Assembly: GCA_902806595.1 (NCBI GenBank)
Contig: CADCXC010000003.1
Coordinates: forward strand, 558,001 to 622,000
Direction of reading: 5' to 3'
Origin: Pyrenopolyporus hunteri
Taxonomy: Eukaryota > Ascomycota > Sordariomycetes > Xylariales > Hypoxylaceae
DNA: 64,000 bases
In this document: positions 35,910 to 46,985 of the stretch, in pieces
How positions within the stretch are numbered: the first letter of the stretch is position 1
How the letters are laid out: every line of letters begins with the position of its first letter
The notes under the pieces: generated by a model
Databases searched by the model: none
What the model was told of the DNA's origin: nothing
The model's input: the letters and a program-made list of their open reading frames with translations, nothing else
Translations under genes and position numbers: made by a program

Positions 35910-36697
35910 AAGCGTCCAAAACATGCGTCGGCGCGGATGAATCTTTCTAACGTTAGTCTATCCTGAAGTTGAACAATGCGTTCAGTAGTCTCGTTTTAGC
36001 GACTCTAGGGTGGGCTTACATGGAATTCTAAGACCGGGTTAAAGCCGCTCACCGGCATAGGATTTAGTCCAAGGGCTTCTAATGGGACAAGCGTTAGGAT
36101 AGGCGTAGGACCCTAGATCCTCTTCCTATCACATACGTTCGTTTGCCCGAACCGTGCATAATTTACAACCTTCCCCACGGAGATTCGGATTGTTGAGCTA
36201 ATAGAAATCGTGGATGACATCGTAGAGATTAATCCTTCTGGCCGTGAAATGAGCACTTCAAGCTCCCGCGAGCATACCCACAGGCTTTAGATCGCTTTGT
36301 TGCGGAATACAACGTCATTGACACAAGAAACTCGGCTCGTCCTTACGACGACCTACCAACTTTTTAGAGGCAACCTGGTGACATCTTACTCGCCTATTGT
36401 TTAGAAACCTAAACCCATAAACCTGACCAAATTCCATCTTAGCTCGATCGTTAGAGGCTTACGAAGCCCAAATCTCCTCTCATTGGAGACGTTACTGATC
36501 ACCATGCAGCTTAGCACGACCATTACATCATGATTGAGTACTCAATATCTTCTAGAGCAATTGTCTTAATGCATTCCCCGCAACCCCAGGCTATATAAAG
36601 AGTATGTGAGGCCGTTTCTCTTGGCAATTCAGGAACAGGTTTAGGTGTAGATTATTTTATTTTTATCAAGCCCCTTGTCGGAGAGAGGTAATACAAG
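35910..36697. other. spacer between regulator and decarboxylase
   Basis: No coding frame supported. A TATA-like CTATATAAAG at about 36592-36601 lies roughly 100 bp upstream of the decarboxylase ATG and is a plausible core promoter. Confidence 0.5.
36592..36601 (+). promoter_or_regulatory. TATA-like box of the decarboxylase gene
   Basis: CTATATAAAG is centred about 100 bp upstream of the start codon at 36698, a sensible distance for a fungal core promoter. Assigned by position only. Confidence 0.45.
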
Positions 36698-38371
36698 ATG
36701 GTTCATCAACACGGCGACGAGCACGATATCCCCGAGGAACATCGAGTCCATAGGTTAGTAATCGAGTCACGGCAATAAGCCGTGAACTATACGACGCCCT
36801 ACATTGGCCGTAAGATTAATAACAATTATTCACAGACATGGCGGCTGGCTTCCTACAGACCATCGCATCCAGCATGAGTGGCTCAAGACGCAAATCGAAC
36901 ACGTTGATAAGGCTGGCAAGAAGGAGCTGATCCCCGTCCTAGAAGAGTTCAAGAAACTTATCGAGGGGAATTCGCGGATTTACATGTACTTCAACCAGAT
37001 GTGGGAGGAGATCCCGATGAAGAAGCCGTACGACAAGGACCCGACCGGCACCAAGAGACAGATCCGCGACTACCGACACATGCTCTCCGTACTCAATCAC
37101 ATCTTCACGCAGGCTCCCCAATGGACCGACGCCGCATTTGGTGTTGGTATGGTCGGCGTTCCTATGGTGGGCATATTCGACTACGTGATGGCCACACCTA
37201 GGTGAGATGGAACCATTGCGTACTTGTTATCTGAGTATATAATTACCTATAGGCGGTGGCTGACTCGATAATATAGTGGCCACGCCGCGTTCTTGGACCC
37301 GGAGGTCAACAAGATGATGAAGAAGATCCTGAACGAATGGGGCAAGTTTCTAAAGGTAAGTTTCCTGGCCACTTGAGAGATCTCTGAACAAAGGGAAGCA
37401 GTATCTAATCACATAATTCCGCAACCAGTCACCAAAATCAGCAGAGGTACTGGAATCTCATAGGCAGGGTTGGTTTTCCGAGCACGCTATCAAGGACCTG
37501 ATGGAGGTCGCCAATGCGCCGTTGAAGACATCCCATAGGTTTGAGGACATGTACGTCTGCGACCCGTCGGCCAAGCATTACGGCTATACTTCTTGGGACG
37601 GTGAGTTTTACATCTTAACTCCACCACATGGCTCTATTGCGTGACTAACCATGTCTTGTTCCGCCAGATTTTTTCACGCGACAGCTGCGTGAGAACGCGC
37701 GGCCCGTCGCAGCGCCCGATAACGACGACGTCATCGCCAACGCGTGCGAGTCCAAAGTCTACAACGTGGCCCGGCACGCCAAGCTGCGCGACCGGTTCTG
37801 GATCAAGAAGCAGCCGTACTCGGTCCTCGACATGCTCGGGCACGACCCGCTAGCCGCGCAATTCGACGGGGCGACGATCTACCAGGCCTTCCTATCGGCG
37901 CTCTCGTACCACCGATGGCACGCGCCAGTGTCGGGGCGGATCGTGCGGGCCTTCGTCAAGGACGGGACGTACTTCAGCGAGCCGCTGTTCGAGGGGCCGG
38001 CGGGGGGTTACGTGGAAGGGGAGCGCAGCGCGCCACGGCCGGGAGAGATCGACACGCGGGGCATCAGCGTGGCGCAGGGGTACCTGACGGCGCTGGCGAC
38101 GCGGGCCGTCATCTTCATCCAGGCGGACAACCCGGCCATCGGGCTGATGGCGTTCGTCGGCGTGGGCATGGACGAGGTGAGCACGTGCGAGATCACGGTG
38201 AGCCAGGGCCAGCACGTGCGTAAGGGCGACCAGATCGGCATGTTCCATTTCGGCGGTTCGTCCCACTGCTTGCTGTTCCGTGCCGGCGTGTCCGTCGACG
38301 GGTTCCCGACCCCCGGCCGCGAGGAGAACGTGCCTGTGCGAGGCCAAGTCGCTGTTGTCAAGAGGAAGTAG
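36698..38371 (+). CDS. phosphatidylserine-decarboxylase-like (PsiD-type) decarboxylase
   Basis: Pyruvoyl-dependent decarboxylase family protein, 458 residues. Exons 36698-36753, 36836-37201, 37277-37355, 37429-37600 and 37668-38371 are phase-consistent. The N-terminal half matches the extra domain found in fungal soluble PSD-like enzymes (NRHGGWLP-like text RHGGWLPTDHR, TQAPQWTDAAFGVGMVGVP). The catalytic half has YTSWDDFFTRQLRENARP, YHRWHAPVSGRI, and the self-cleavage region FHFGGSSHCLLF with Ser422/Ser423 where canonical PSDs have LGST. There is no mitochondrial or ER targeting and no membrane segment, unlike membrane PSDs of phospholipid synthesis. This layout is shared with PsiD and other fungal aromatic amino-acid decarboxylases, so tryptophan or tyrosine decarboxylation is a reasonable guess but not shown. 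The last exon is markedly GC-rich. Confidence 0.88.
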
Positions 38372-39874
38372 GGGGCTTAGAAGTATATCGGACAAATTTG
38401 GTATCACGCAGGGCCCTGTAATTAAGGAATAGTTATCCTACTCGAGAGTAATTTTAGAACGCCTTAGAACGCCTAATACCAAGGAAAAGGACGAATGTAG
38501 TGACGATTACACGATTGGCTCTTTACCGAAAGGCGGATTGGCACCATTGCATGGTTGCTCGAATTACGCCTAGAACCACGCATCCGCCTTGGGGGATGGC
38601 TTTAAAGCGTCAGACGAACCATAGTGATAGTCATACCTCACGGCACTCGTACCGCTAGTACCGTCGCATTCACCGCCCGGCTTGACCCCCAGATGAAGGC
38701 ATCCAGCAGGTGATTCCAAGCGGCCGGGGCCGAAGAAAGCGAGAACATAGCTATCATGATGCTAGGAGGCCATGATGTCTTGCTGTCAAAAGCCTCGGTC
38801 TATTGATTTTCTAAGAGAGGTCACCAATTCAGTGTAGGCAAGCGTCCCACATAGCAAGGCCCAAGATGTCGGGATGGGCCTATCCTACTTCGGCAATCAT
38901 CTCGGAACCCGTTCCTGGACATCCCAGAGAGGCAATTCATGGCTGTGGGGGATATGGGTTTGCGGTGGGCTCGTGTCGTAGGAAGTCGAGTCGATGGCTT
39001 CGGCGGAGCTATGCTACCTCACAGTGGTACCTATCGCCTAGAATTCCAGGCATTGGTAACCCAGACAGAGAGTCTACTGATGCATCTTTGAAGTCTTTGG
39101 TTATAGGGTAGCATTCAGCCCGATATAAGCCGGGTTATGACCCGCCTAAGTCTAGTTGAAAGTAGAATGTAAGACTCTAAAACTCGGGATTGTGGTAGAA
39201 CGGGCCGGGTCGTGGGGAACGCCATGTGATCGTGATGTAGGCATTTCTTTATGATCTCGAAGAGGTGGTGGATGCGGATGCGCGGAATACTCGAGAGATC
39301 ATAGGAGGCGGATATTGGACTACCCAAGGTAATTAATCTCTGATGGCGAACATGTTTGCGACTCAATTAGCGAGGCTAAGGGGCCCGATGATTTAGATAC
39401 GCATTAATATAGGAATAACACTTGGGCTAAGAGGAGATTGGTATTGGGATGGACTGAGCTATGTCGAAGAGGTGTGAAATATAATTATATGGTAATATGC
39501 TAAGATGCTCCGGACCTCGTCCAGCCTAGTGGTAGGTAAGTAGGTACCTAGGTACCTAGGTCCCTTTATCAGTCTGTGGTATCTTATCTCTTGTGTCTGC
39601 AAATGTAGGTACCTACTGTACTATTTGTGGCTCAAATAGTGGTCGGTGCTAAGCGCGTCGATTGACTTTACGGGGCTTGATAAGGAGATAAAAGCTGCTT
39701 GTTACCTAAGTGGATCCAGCGCTGTCGCACCCTGTTCCCCCGTTCCCCGTTCCCGTTCGTCACCGCGTCTCCGTATCAACATCCAAATCCCCAAATCAAC
39801 TTAATTAATCGGCCAGCCAGGATTCACCTTTCCCCTTTCTCCCTCGGCGACGGTTGAGTCGCGCGGCCGACAAG
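38372..39874. other. intergenic between decarboxylase and AP-2 mu
   Basis: No gene supported. Holds a TACCTAGGTA palindrome cluster at 39531-39563 and a CCCGTTCCCC-type C-rich stretch near 39735, probably in the AP-2 mu promoter. Confidence 0.5.
39531..39563. repeat. TACCTAGGTA palindrome cluster
   Basis: Overlapping TACCTAGGTA copies preceded by TAGGTAAGTAGG. Located about 310 bp upstream of the AP-2 mu start codon. Confidence 0.75.
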
Positions 39875-41315
39875 ATGCTTTCCGGCATCCTCATATTCAA
39901 CCAGAAGGGCGAAAACCTCATCTTCCGGGCTTTTCGGAACGATTGCCGTCCTCGTCTCGCCGACGTCTTTCGAATCCAAGTCATCTCCAATCCTCAAGTC
40001 CGATCTCCTATCCTCACCCTCGGAAGCACCACTTTCAGCCATGTCAAACACGAAAACATCTACCTGGTCGCCATCACTAAGAGCAATGCCAACGCTGCCC
40101 TCGTGTTCGAGTTCCTCTACCGGCTGATCCAGCTTGGTAGGGGCTACTTCGGAAAGTTCGATGAAGAAGCCGTCAAGAATAATTTCGTTCTAGTCTACGA
40201 GCTTCTAGACGGTAAGTTCTCCTTACTAACCGACATCGACACTATAGCCATAATATTCTCTAACGGATGCCTATTTATCAGAGATCATCGACTTCGGATA
40301 CCCCCAGAATACCGAGACGGATACGCTCAAGATGTATATCACAACCGAAGGCGTCAAGTCGGAGCGCGCAGCTGAGGACTCCGCCAAGATCACCATGCAA
40401 GCCACCGGTGCTCTGTCTTGGAGGAAGGCCGATGTCAAATATAGAAAGAACGAAGCCTTCGTCGACGTGATCGAGGATGTCAATCTTCTGATGTCAGCAA
40501 CCGGCACTGTTCTCCGCGCCGACGTTACCGGTCAGATTATCATGCGCGCATACCTCTCGGGCACACCGGAGTGTAAATTCGGACTCAACGACCGGCTTTT
40601 GTTGGACCACGACGGACTTCAGTCGTTACCAAGCGGCAATAGGCTTGGAACCAAAGCTACGAAAGCAGCTGCCGGGAGCGTCACCCTAGAGGACTGCCAA
40701 TTCCACCAATGCGTAAAGCTCGGTAAATTTGACTCCGATCGAATCATCTCCTTCATCCCACCCGACGGCGAGTTCGAGCTCATGCGATATCGAGCGACCG
40801 AAAACGTCAACCTACCCTTCAAGGTGCACGCCATCGTTAATGAAGTTGGCAAGACCAAAGTAGAGTACAGCATTGGCGTCAAGGCGAATTTCGGTAGCAA
40901 ACTCTTCGCTACCAACGTTATCGTCCGCATCCCCACTCCGCTGAACACGGCTCGAATCACGGAACGGTGCACGCAAGGAAAGGCCAAGTATGAGCCAAGC
41001 GAGAATAACATTGTCTGGAAGATCGGTCGCTTTACCGGCCAGAGCGAATTCGTCTTGAGTGCTGAGGCGGAGCTCACAAGCATGACGAACCAGAAGGCCT
41101 GGTCGCGCCCCCCTCTGAGTATGAACTTTAGCCTTCTCATGTTTACTAGCTCGGGCCTCCTTGTGAGGTACCTGAAGGTGTTCGAGAAGAGTAACTATTC
41201 AAGTGTAAAATGGGTCAGATACATGACGAGAGCGGGGTCGTATGAAATCCGGTAAGTCTTGTTGTCACATCCCCTAAGCCTAGATCTTGTTGCTAATCAC
41301 TAGCGTAGATTCTGA
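39875..41315 (+). CDS. apm4: AP-2 clathrin adaptor complex, mu subunit
   Basis: Medium (mu2) chain of the plasma-membrane AP-2 adaptor, which recognises cargo with YxxPhi signals in endocytosis. Exons 39875-40211, 40282-41251 and 41309-41315 total 1314 nt, 437 residues, the usual mu2 length. The N-terminal longin-like domain begins MLSGILIFNQKGENLI and includes FVLVYELLDGEIIDFGYPQ across intron 1. The mu-homology domain covers about 160-437, with WRKADVKYRKNEAFVDVIE, GTPECKFGLND, CVKLGKFDSDRIISFIPPDGEFELMRYR and the C-terminus VKWVRYMTRAGSYEIRF. The final exon is only 7 nt: it completes Arg, adds Phe and supplies TGA. Skipping that exon would read into the intron, so the model depends on it. 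Single-copy housekeeping gene. Confidence 0.94.
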
Positions 41316-41997
41316 TCACGGCAAATGAGGTGGAAACATTCAATGCAGACGCGTACTGGGAAGAATAATGCATGCCGCCTCGGATGACGGCGAGATCGTG
41401 CCTCGAGGACGTCGGCTTAAGCCGATTACGGCCAGCTTTCTAGATCGATATCCCGAGCTATCTGCGATACTAAGGCGTGTCGCGCTCTCCTACTGTGACG
41501 GGGATTATTATAGGCACTGTCAGTATGAGGGGTCGCCATCGAGCCCCCCATATTAGGTTCGCTTGCGGGAATATCGCAACTAAGGGCGAATGGCCGCCGG
41601 AGATGTAATAACAATAGCTTTGGTAACTGTGTACCCATAGCTCCGCAAGACGGCGAGACACCTATTTATAATATACTAATGGTCAAGCCGGTTACATCAG
41701 AGGCCCGAGTATAGCACTATCGGAAGACTATAATCCCGCGGAACTGCATGGTCTCGAGGAGCAGCATAGGCCTATTCTACACAACCAAAACCCGAGCAAG
41801 AGATATAATTCGACGTACTCGCATCTTACTAAAATCTGACTAATACTATTTGTAAGAAGGGTTATAATTGAGTTGCGTCATCGGTCGTATAAATACTATA
41901 AATCGTATAAAAGGTAAATGGACGCCGCCGTGTGAGTGCGATATCAGACGTTATATATCGAGACATCCAGGCTTCAAAACAGGTCGAATATCAGATA
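41316..41997. other. spacer between AP-2 mu and cyanamide hydratase
   Basis: Roughly 0.7 kb with no coding signal. A TATA-like CGTATAAATAC at about 41887-41897 lies about 100 bp upstream of the cyanamide hydratase ATG. Confidence 0.45.
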
Positions 41998-42821
41998 ATG
42001 TCTTCCTCGACGCCAGCGGCGACCGTAGACGAGATTGTTAAGCATGGGTGGAATGCAGTTCCGGTGGACGGCAACGCTATCCTCAACGGGAGACCCTATA
42101 TTCATAAGCCTTCTCCTCTAACGGTGAAGGATATTCCATTCCCCTCTGATGACCCCATCGTATCCGGGGTCCAAGAGTATGTTAAGAAGCATCTTATCGA
42201 GCAGACGTATAATCACTCAATGCGGGTTTATCACTGGGGTGTGACTCCCCCTAACAATCCCATGTAATGGAACGCAGCTCTAAGTTCGGACTAACCGAGC
42301 GATCAGGATACTCTATCCTCAAGGACCAATTCCCAGAGGAATTCGGCAAGCTCTCTCTATCCACGTGGGCTCTGACGTGCCTCCTCCACGACATCGGCAC
42401 CACGCACGAAAACCTACGTGCGACGCTGTTATCCTTTGAATTCTACGGCGGCATCCTCGCACTAAACTTGGCCAAGGAGCTCGGCGCTCCACAACCCCAG
42501 GCCGAGGCTGTCGCTGAGGCTATCATCCGCCACCAGGATCTAGGGACCGTAGGCAAGATCACGTTTTTAGGTCAGCTGATCCAACTGGCTACTATCTACG
42601 ATAACATGGGCATCAACCCGGAGATCGTGGATAAGACGACCCGCGACGATGTGAATAAGGTGTTCCCGAGGAAGGGGTGGAGCGGGTGCTTCGCGAAGAC
42701 GATTAGAGAGGAGAACGGCCTCAAGCCTTGGGCCCACACTACGCACCTCGGAGAGGAAGATTTCCCTGAGGGTGTCGAGAATAATGAACTTATGAAGCCG
42801 TATGATGACTACGGGTTGTAA
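41998..42821 (+). CDS. cyanamide hydratase (HD-domain protein)
   Basis: HD-superfamily metal-dependent enzyme of the cyanamide hydratase group, which converts cyanamide to urea in Myrothecium and yeast DDI2/DDI3. Exon 1 (41998-42238) and exon 2 (42307-42821) give 251 residues; the junction reads RVYHWG-YSILKDQFP, the usual position for this family's sequence. Metal-ligand motifs: NHSMRVY with the first His, LLHDIGTT (His108-Asp109), and IIRHQD further on. The length matches characterised members. The start ATG at 41998 opens SSSTPAATVDEIVKHGW; an upstream in-frame stretch from 41932 has only a GTG. Intracellular, presumed soluble. Neighbouring genes do not define a pathway, although it lies only 4 kb from the decarboxylase block. 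Confidence 0.92.
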
Positions 42822-43983
42822 TTGGACGAAAGGTTAAGCCATGGACTTTGAGGTTGCACGCTGTGAGGCCCAAGAGAATTTCCCCTGCTCTACCTTGTAT
42901 CACGTTACGATAAGTCAATCATTTTGGGATATTCGTTCGTACCGAAGACCTCTCCTGTATGAGAACGTCTGGTAGGGTAATAATTACAAGTCGTGATGGG
43001 CGTCAACTGGACTCGCCACAATCGCGCTTCAATTAAACTGGGGATAGGAGACAATTATGTAATTTGGAATCAATTCCTTCTATATTACGCTACTCAATAG
43101 AAAGTTCGTGAATAAGGAGACGCAAAAGCTTGTTACTATATTATATATTAGAAAAAGTCAACGGGTGACCTACGACATGGAGAGGTACGAAAGATTTCCA
43201 TTCGCCACTATTTCGATGCCAAAAAATCTAGACATGAGCCTCAATTTCAGCCTCAGCGGGGTATAGCGACGATGTGCCGCGAGTTTAGACGGTTTTACAT
43301 GAAGAAGCAGCCAATGAAATTAAACCATTGCCAATTGAAGCTAGCCAGGGGTCAGCCTTACTACTTTATCAGGTAAGTGGAGGCTATAAATTGGGTCTGT
43401 TGCCTCCGCAATTGTCGGACAAGGGCATGGAAGCTTCTACTAACTACCCCGCTACCTAGCACCGCTGTGAGATGCTGGATACTTGGGTACAGGTGAGGAC
43501 GGGAATTGGACAGTATGCAGGTTCCCTTTTTTTTTCTCCTTGTTTGCAGTGACCAAACATCTGGCTGAAAAGAAAATATGTAGATATCAGGGCACCTATG
43601 GCAATGCGAATAAACTAACGTAAAATATTTTACTTACCTGGGTATCTAGGTATCCAAGCTATTGGGTAGGTGTCTATGGCATTGAACCTAGCCTTGTTGG
43701 ATTAGATCAGTAACATAAGGCATGTTGTATGCAGGGTCGGGACTACAGTAATTTGATTTGTACTTGCATTGGTAGAGTTGAATAAACCAATGGGCCAATT
43801 GTATCGCCACTTCTGTTGCAGGGTCTTTCAGATTCGCTTGTACGTTGATCTAGGTAGGACAGGTAATTAATCCAGGCAGGTATAGTGTACGCCTAGGCAA
43901 CTACGGCATGCCTCTGAGAGGACTCCTTAGGCTGACCGCTCCCGTTTGCCCTGTTTCCTTTGGCAGGCATGAGAGCTAGCTGC

Positions 43984-44003
43984 CTTCCAGAAATTTGGAG
44001 AAA
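43984..44003 (+). promoter_or_regulatory. heat-shock-element-like array upstream of hsp90
   Basis: Four contiguous pentamers in alternating orientation, cTTCc-aGAAa-tTTgg-aGAAa, match nTTCn/nGAAn with one base off in the third unit. This is the binding geometry of trimeric Hsf1. It lies 0.8 kb upstream of the start codon but only about 0.45 kb upstream of the likely 5' UTR intron donor. Confidence 0.6.
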
Positions 44004-44098
44004 CTGCAGGCACCGACCGCAAAGAGATGGAAGGCTCGAGATGTCTGGCGGTCCTGGACCGGCAAGGACTGGCATGCCAGTGCCCTGGATGCATCCGT

Positions 44099-44109
44099 CC
44101 AATCATTGG
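44099..44109. promoter_or_regulatory. palindromic CCAAT pair
   Basis: CCAATCATTGG contains CCAAT on both strands; a further CCAAT follows at 44142. CCAAT boxes are bound by the HAP/CBC complex in filamentous fungi. Role inferred from location in the hsp90 promoter. Confidence 0.4.
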
Positions 44110-44448
44110 CCCACAGTGGTTGCCCTGGAGTGGCGGTTCAGCCAATCAGGAAGCTTTATTCCTCTGGTTAGCACAGAAACTGCCATAGAATTCGATAGAA
44201 ACCATAGTGGGGCCGTGCACCGAAAGGAAAGAGCTGTGAAGAACATTTCTAGCAGCAGGCCTCTTTCGTTTCGTGAGCATACTTCTTCTTCCCTTTCCTC
44301 CCTCACCTTTCTCTCAACTTTTTCTTCCTCAGATCAGATCATTCTTCTTCAACTTCCTCAATCCTCTACAGTGACGAGAAAGTCATTCTACGAATTCTCC
44401 TGTGATACCCCAAAACTCTCTTTATTACATCCCATCTTCCATCTTCTG

Positions 44449-44780
44449 GTAAGTTTAGACTTGCTGCTCAGAAAATCCCCCACCTGTCAGCCTCGTCTTT
44501 TGCCTTTTCGTACTGCTGCTACACAAGGAATTCTCTTCGTTTCCCCAATCACCTAGCGAAAACAACTTGTAAAGTCGTGGCACATTAGTAACACGCAATC
44601 GGAGCATTCATTTACTCTCTTTGCGTCCGTAAAATTTCGGTGCCACGCTGAGGCTTTCGTTGAAGTCCTGATCACCCCTCCGTCATAATACCCCTCTTAC
44701 GTTCACTACACACTGCCCCATATCTAAACCCCACCACAATCGACGTCTCTCTAACCCAAGCTAACCACTCATTCTTCCAG
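44449..44780 (+). other. probable 5' UTR intron of hsp90
   Basis: Consensus donor GGTAAGTTTAG at 44449 and acceptor ATTCTTCCAG ending at 44780, 31 bp ahead of the start codon, delimit a 332-nt leader intron. The flanking pyrimidine-rich leader and absence of coding frames fit an untranslated exon. Supported only by splice consensus. Confidence 0.55.
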
Positions 44781-44811
44781 ACCTCATATTCGCACCGAAC
44801 CCCTAATCAAG

Positions 44812-46985
44812 ATGGCGGAGACGTTCGAGTTCCAGGCTGAGATTTCTCAGCTTCTCTCCCTGATCATCAACACCGTCTACTCCAACAAGGAAATCTTCCT
44901 ACGAGAATTGATTTCCAATGCCTCAGATGCTCTTGACAAGATCCGATATGAGGCCCTGTCGGACCCGAGCAAGCTCGAGTCCAACAAGGACCTCCGCATC
45001 GACATCATCCCCGACAAGGAGAACAAGACCTTGACCATCCGTGATACCGGTATTGGTATGACTAAGGCTGTAAGTTACCCACCGAAGAACACCATTAGGG
45101 AGTTGCTATTCGCTAACTGCATAATCAGGACCTTGTCAACAACCTGGGAACCATTGCTCGGTCGGGCACCAAGCAATTCATGGAGGCCTTGACCGCTGGT
45201 GCTGACGTCTCTATGATTGGTCAATTTGGTGTCGGTTTCTACTCCGCATACCTTGTTGCCGACCGGGTCACCTTCATTTCCAAGCACAACGATGACGAGC
45301 AGTACGTCTGGGAGTCGTCTGCTGGCGGTACTTTCAGCGTCAGGCCCGACACTGAGGGCGAGCCCCTTGGTCGTGGCTCTAAGCTGATCCTCCACCTGAA
45401 GGATGAGCAGACTGAGTACCTCAACGAGAGCAAGATCAAGGAGGTCATCAAGAAGCACTCCGAGTTCATCTCGTACCCCATCTACCTCCACGTAAAGAAG
45501 GAGGTCGAGAAGGAGGTCCCTGATGAGGAGGCCGAGGAGACTGAGAAGACCGAGGAGGGCGATGACAAGAAGCCCAAGATCGAGGAGGTCGATGATGAAG
45601 AAGAGAAAGAGAAGAAGAAGAAGACCAAGAAGGTCAAGGAGACTACCATTGAGGAGGAAGAGCTCAACAAGCAGAAGCCCATCTGGACCCGCAATCCCCA
45701 GGATATCAGCCAGGAGGAGTACGCTGCTTTCTACAAGTCGCTGTCTAACGACTGGGAAGACCACTTGGCTGTCAAGCACTTCTCCGTTGAGGGTCAGCTT
45801 GAGTTCCGTGCTATCCTGTTCGTGCCCAAGCGTGCTCCCTTCGACCTCTTCGAGACGAAGAAGACCAAGAACAACATCAAGCTCTACGTCCGCCGCGTCT
45901 TCATCACTGATGACGCCACCGACCTCATTCCTGAGTGGCTCAGCTTCATCAAGGGCGTTGTCGACTCTGAGGATCTGCCTCTGAACTTGTCTCGTGAGAC
46001 TCTTCAGCAGAACAAGATCATGAAGGTCATCAAGAAGAACATTGTCAAGAAGGCCCTTGAGCTCTTTAACGAGATCGCCGAGGATAAGGAGCAGTTTGAC
46101 AAGTTCTACAGCGCCTTCTCTAAGAACCTGAAGCTCGGTATCCACGAGGATTCCCAGAACCGACCTGCTCTTGCCAAGCTTCTACGTTTCAACTCGACCA
46201 AGTCTGGCGATGAGCAGACTTCTCTGACCGACTATGTCACTCGCATGGCCTCTCACCAGAAGAACATCTACTACATTACTGGCGAGTCCATCAAGGCCGT
46301 CTCCAAGTCTCCGTTCTTGGATGCCCTTAAGGAGAAGAACTTTGAGGTTCTCTTCCTGGTTGACCCCATTGACGAGTATGCCATGACTCAGCTGAAGGAG
46401 TTCGAGGGCAAGAAGCTCGTTGATATCACCAAGGACTTCGATCTCGAGGAGACCGAGGAGGAGAAGAAGGCTCGCGAGGCCGAGGAGAAGGAGTACGAGG
46501 GCCTCGCTAAGTCGCTGAAGAATGTTCTCGGTGACAAGGTTGAGAAGGTCGTCGTCTCTCACAAGCTGGTTGGCGCTCCTTGCGCCATCCGAACTGGTCA
46601 GTTCGGTTGGTCTGCCAACATGGAGCGTATCATGAAGGCCCAGGCGCTCCGTGACACCTCCATGAGCAGCTACATGAGCTCGAAGAAGACCTTCGAGATC
46701 TCGCCCAAGTCTCCAATCATCAAGGAGCTCAAGAAGAAGGTTGAGGCCGACGGCGAGAACGATAAGACGGTGAAGTCAATTGTTCAGCTTCTGTTCGAGA
46801 CTTCCCTACTCGTCTCCGGCTTCACCATTGAGGAGCCCGCCGGTTTCGCTGAGCGTATCCACAAGCTCGTGTCTCTGGGCTTGAACTTGGACGAGGAGCC
46901 GGAGGTTGAGGAGGCGCCAGCTACGGCTGACACCGCCGCTGCCGCCGCCGAGACGGGCGACAGCGCCATGGAGGAGGTTGACTAA
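44812..46985 (+). CDS. hsp90: Hsp90 molecular chaperone
   Basis: Cytosolic ATP-dependent chaperone for kinases, receptors and transcription factors. Exon 1 (44812-45069) and exon 2 (45129-46985) encode 704 residues, the normal size. The GHKL ATPase domain shows EIFLRELISNASDALDKIRY, DTGIGMTKADLVNNLGTIA across the intron, and IGQFGVGFYSAYLVAD. A charged linker of Glu/Lys/Asp blocks follows at roughly 215-270. The middle domain includes LPLNLSRETLQQNKIMK with the catalytic-loop Arg region, and the C-terminal dimerisation domain ends in MEEVD, the TPR co-chaperone docking peptide. Base composition is codon-biased toward C-ending codons, as in highly expressed fungal genes. The intron in the ATP-binding region is 59 nt. 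Upstream heat-shock-type elements and a probable leader intron fit stress control. Confidence 0.98.

Larger units (their letters stand above)
42822..44448. other. spacer and promoter region of hsp90
   Basis: First kilobase: no gene, AT-rich. The part from about 43950 behaves like an inducible promoter: a heat-shock-element-like array at 43984-44003, a palindromic double CCAAT at 44099-44109 and another CCAAT at 44142-44146. Downstream is a pyrimidine-rich stretch (44230-44450) that probably spans the transcription start. Confidence 0.55.

Noticed and set aside
37744..38407. Arg/Gly-rich frames on both strands in the decarboxylase last exon
   Set aside because: Out-of-frame readings of a GC-rich exon whose correct frame is clearly PSD-like.
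45075..46145. 356-codon minus-strand frame, Leu-rich
   Set aside because: Antisense to hsp90, a common artefact of its codon bias and acidic/basic repeats.
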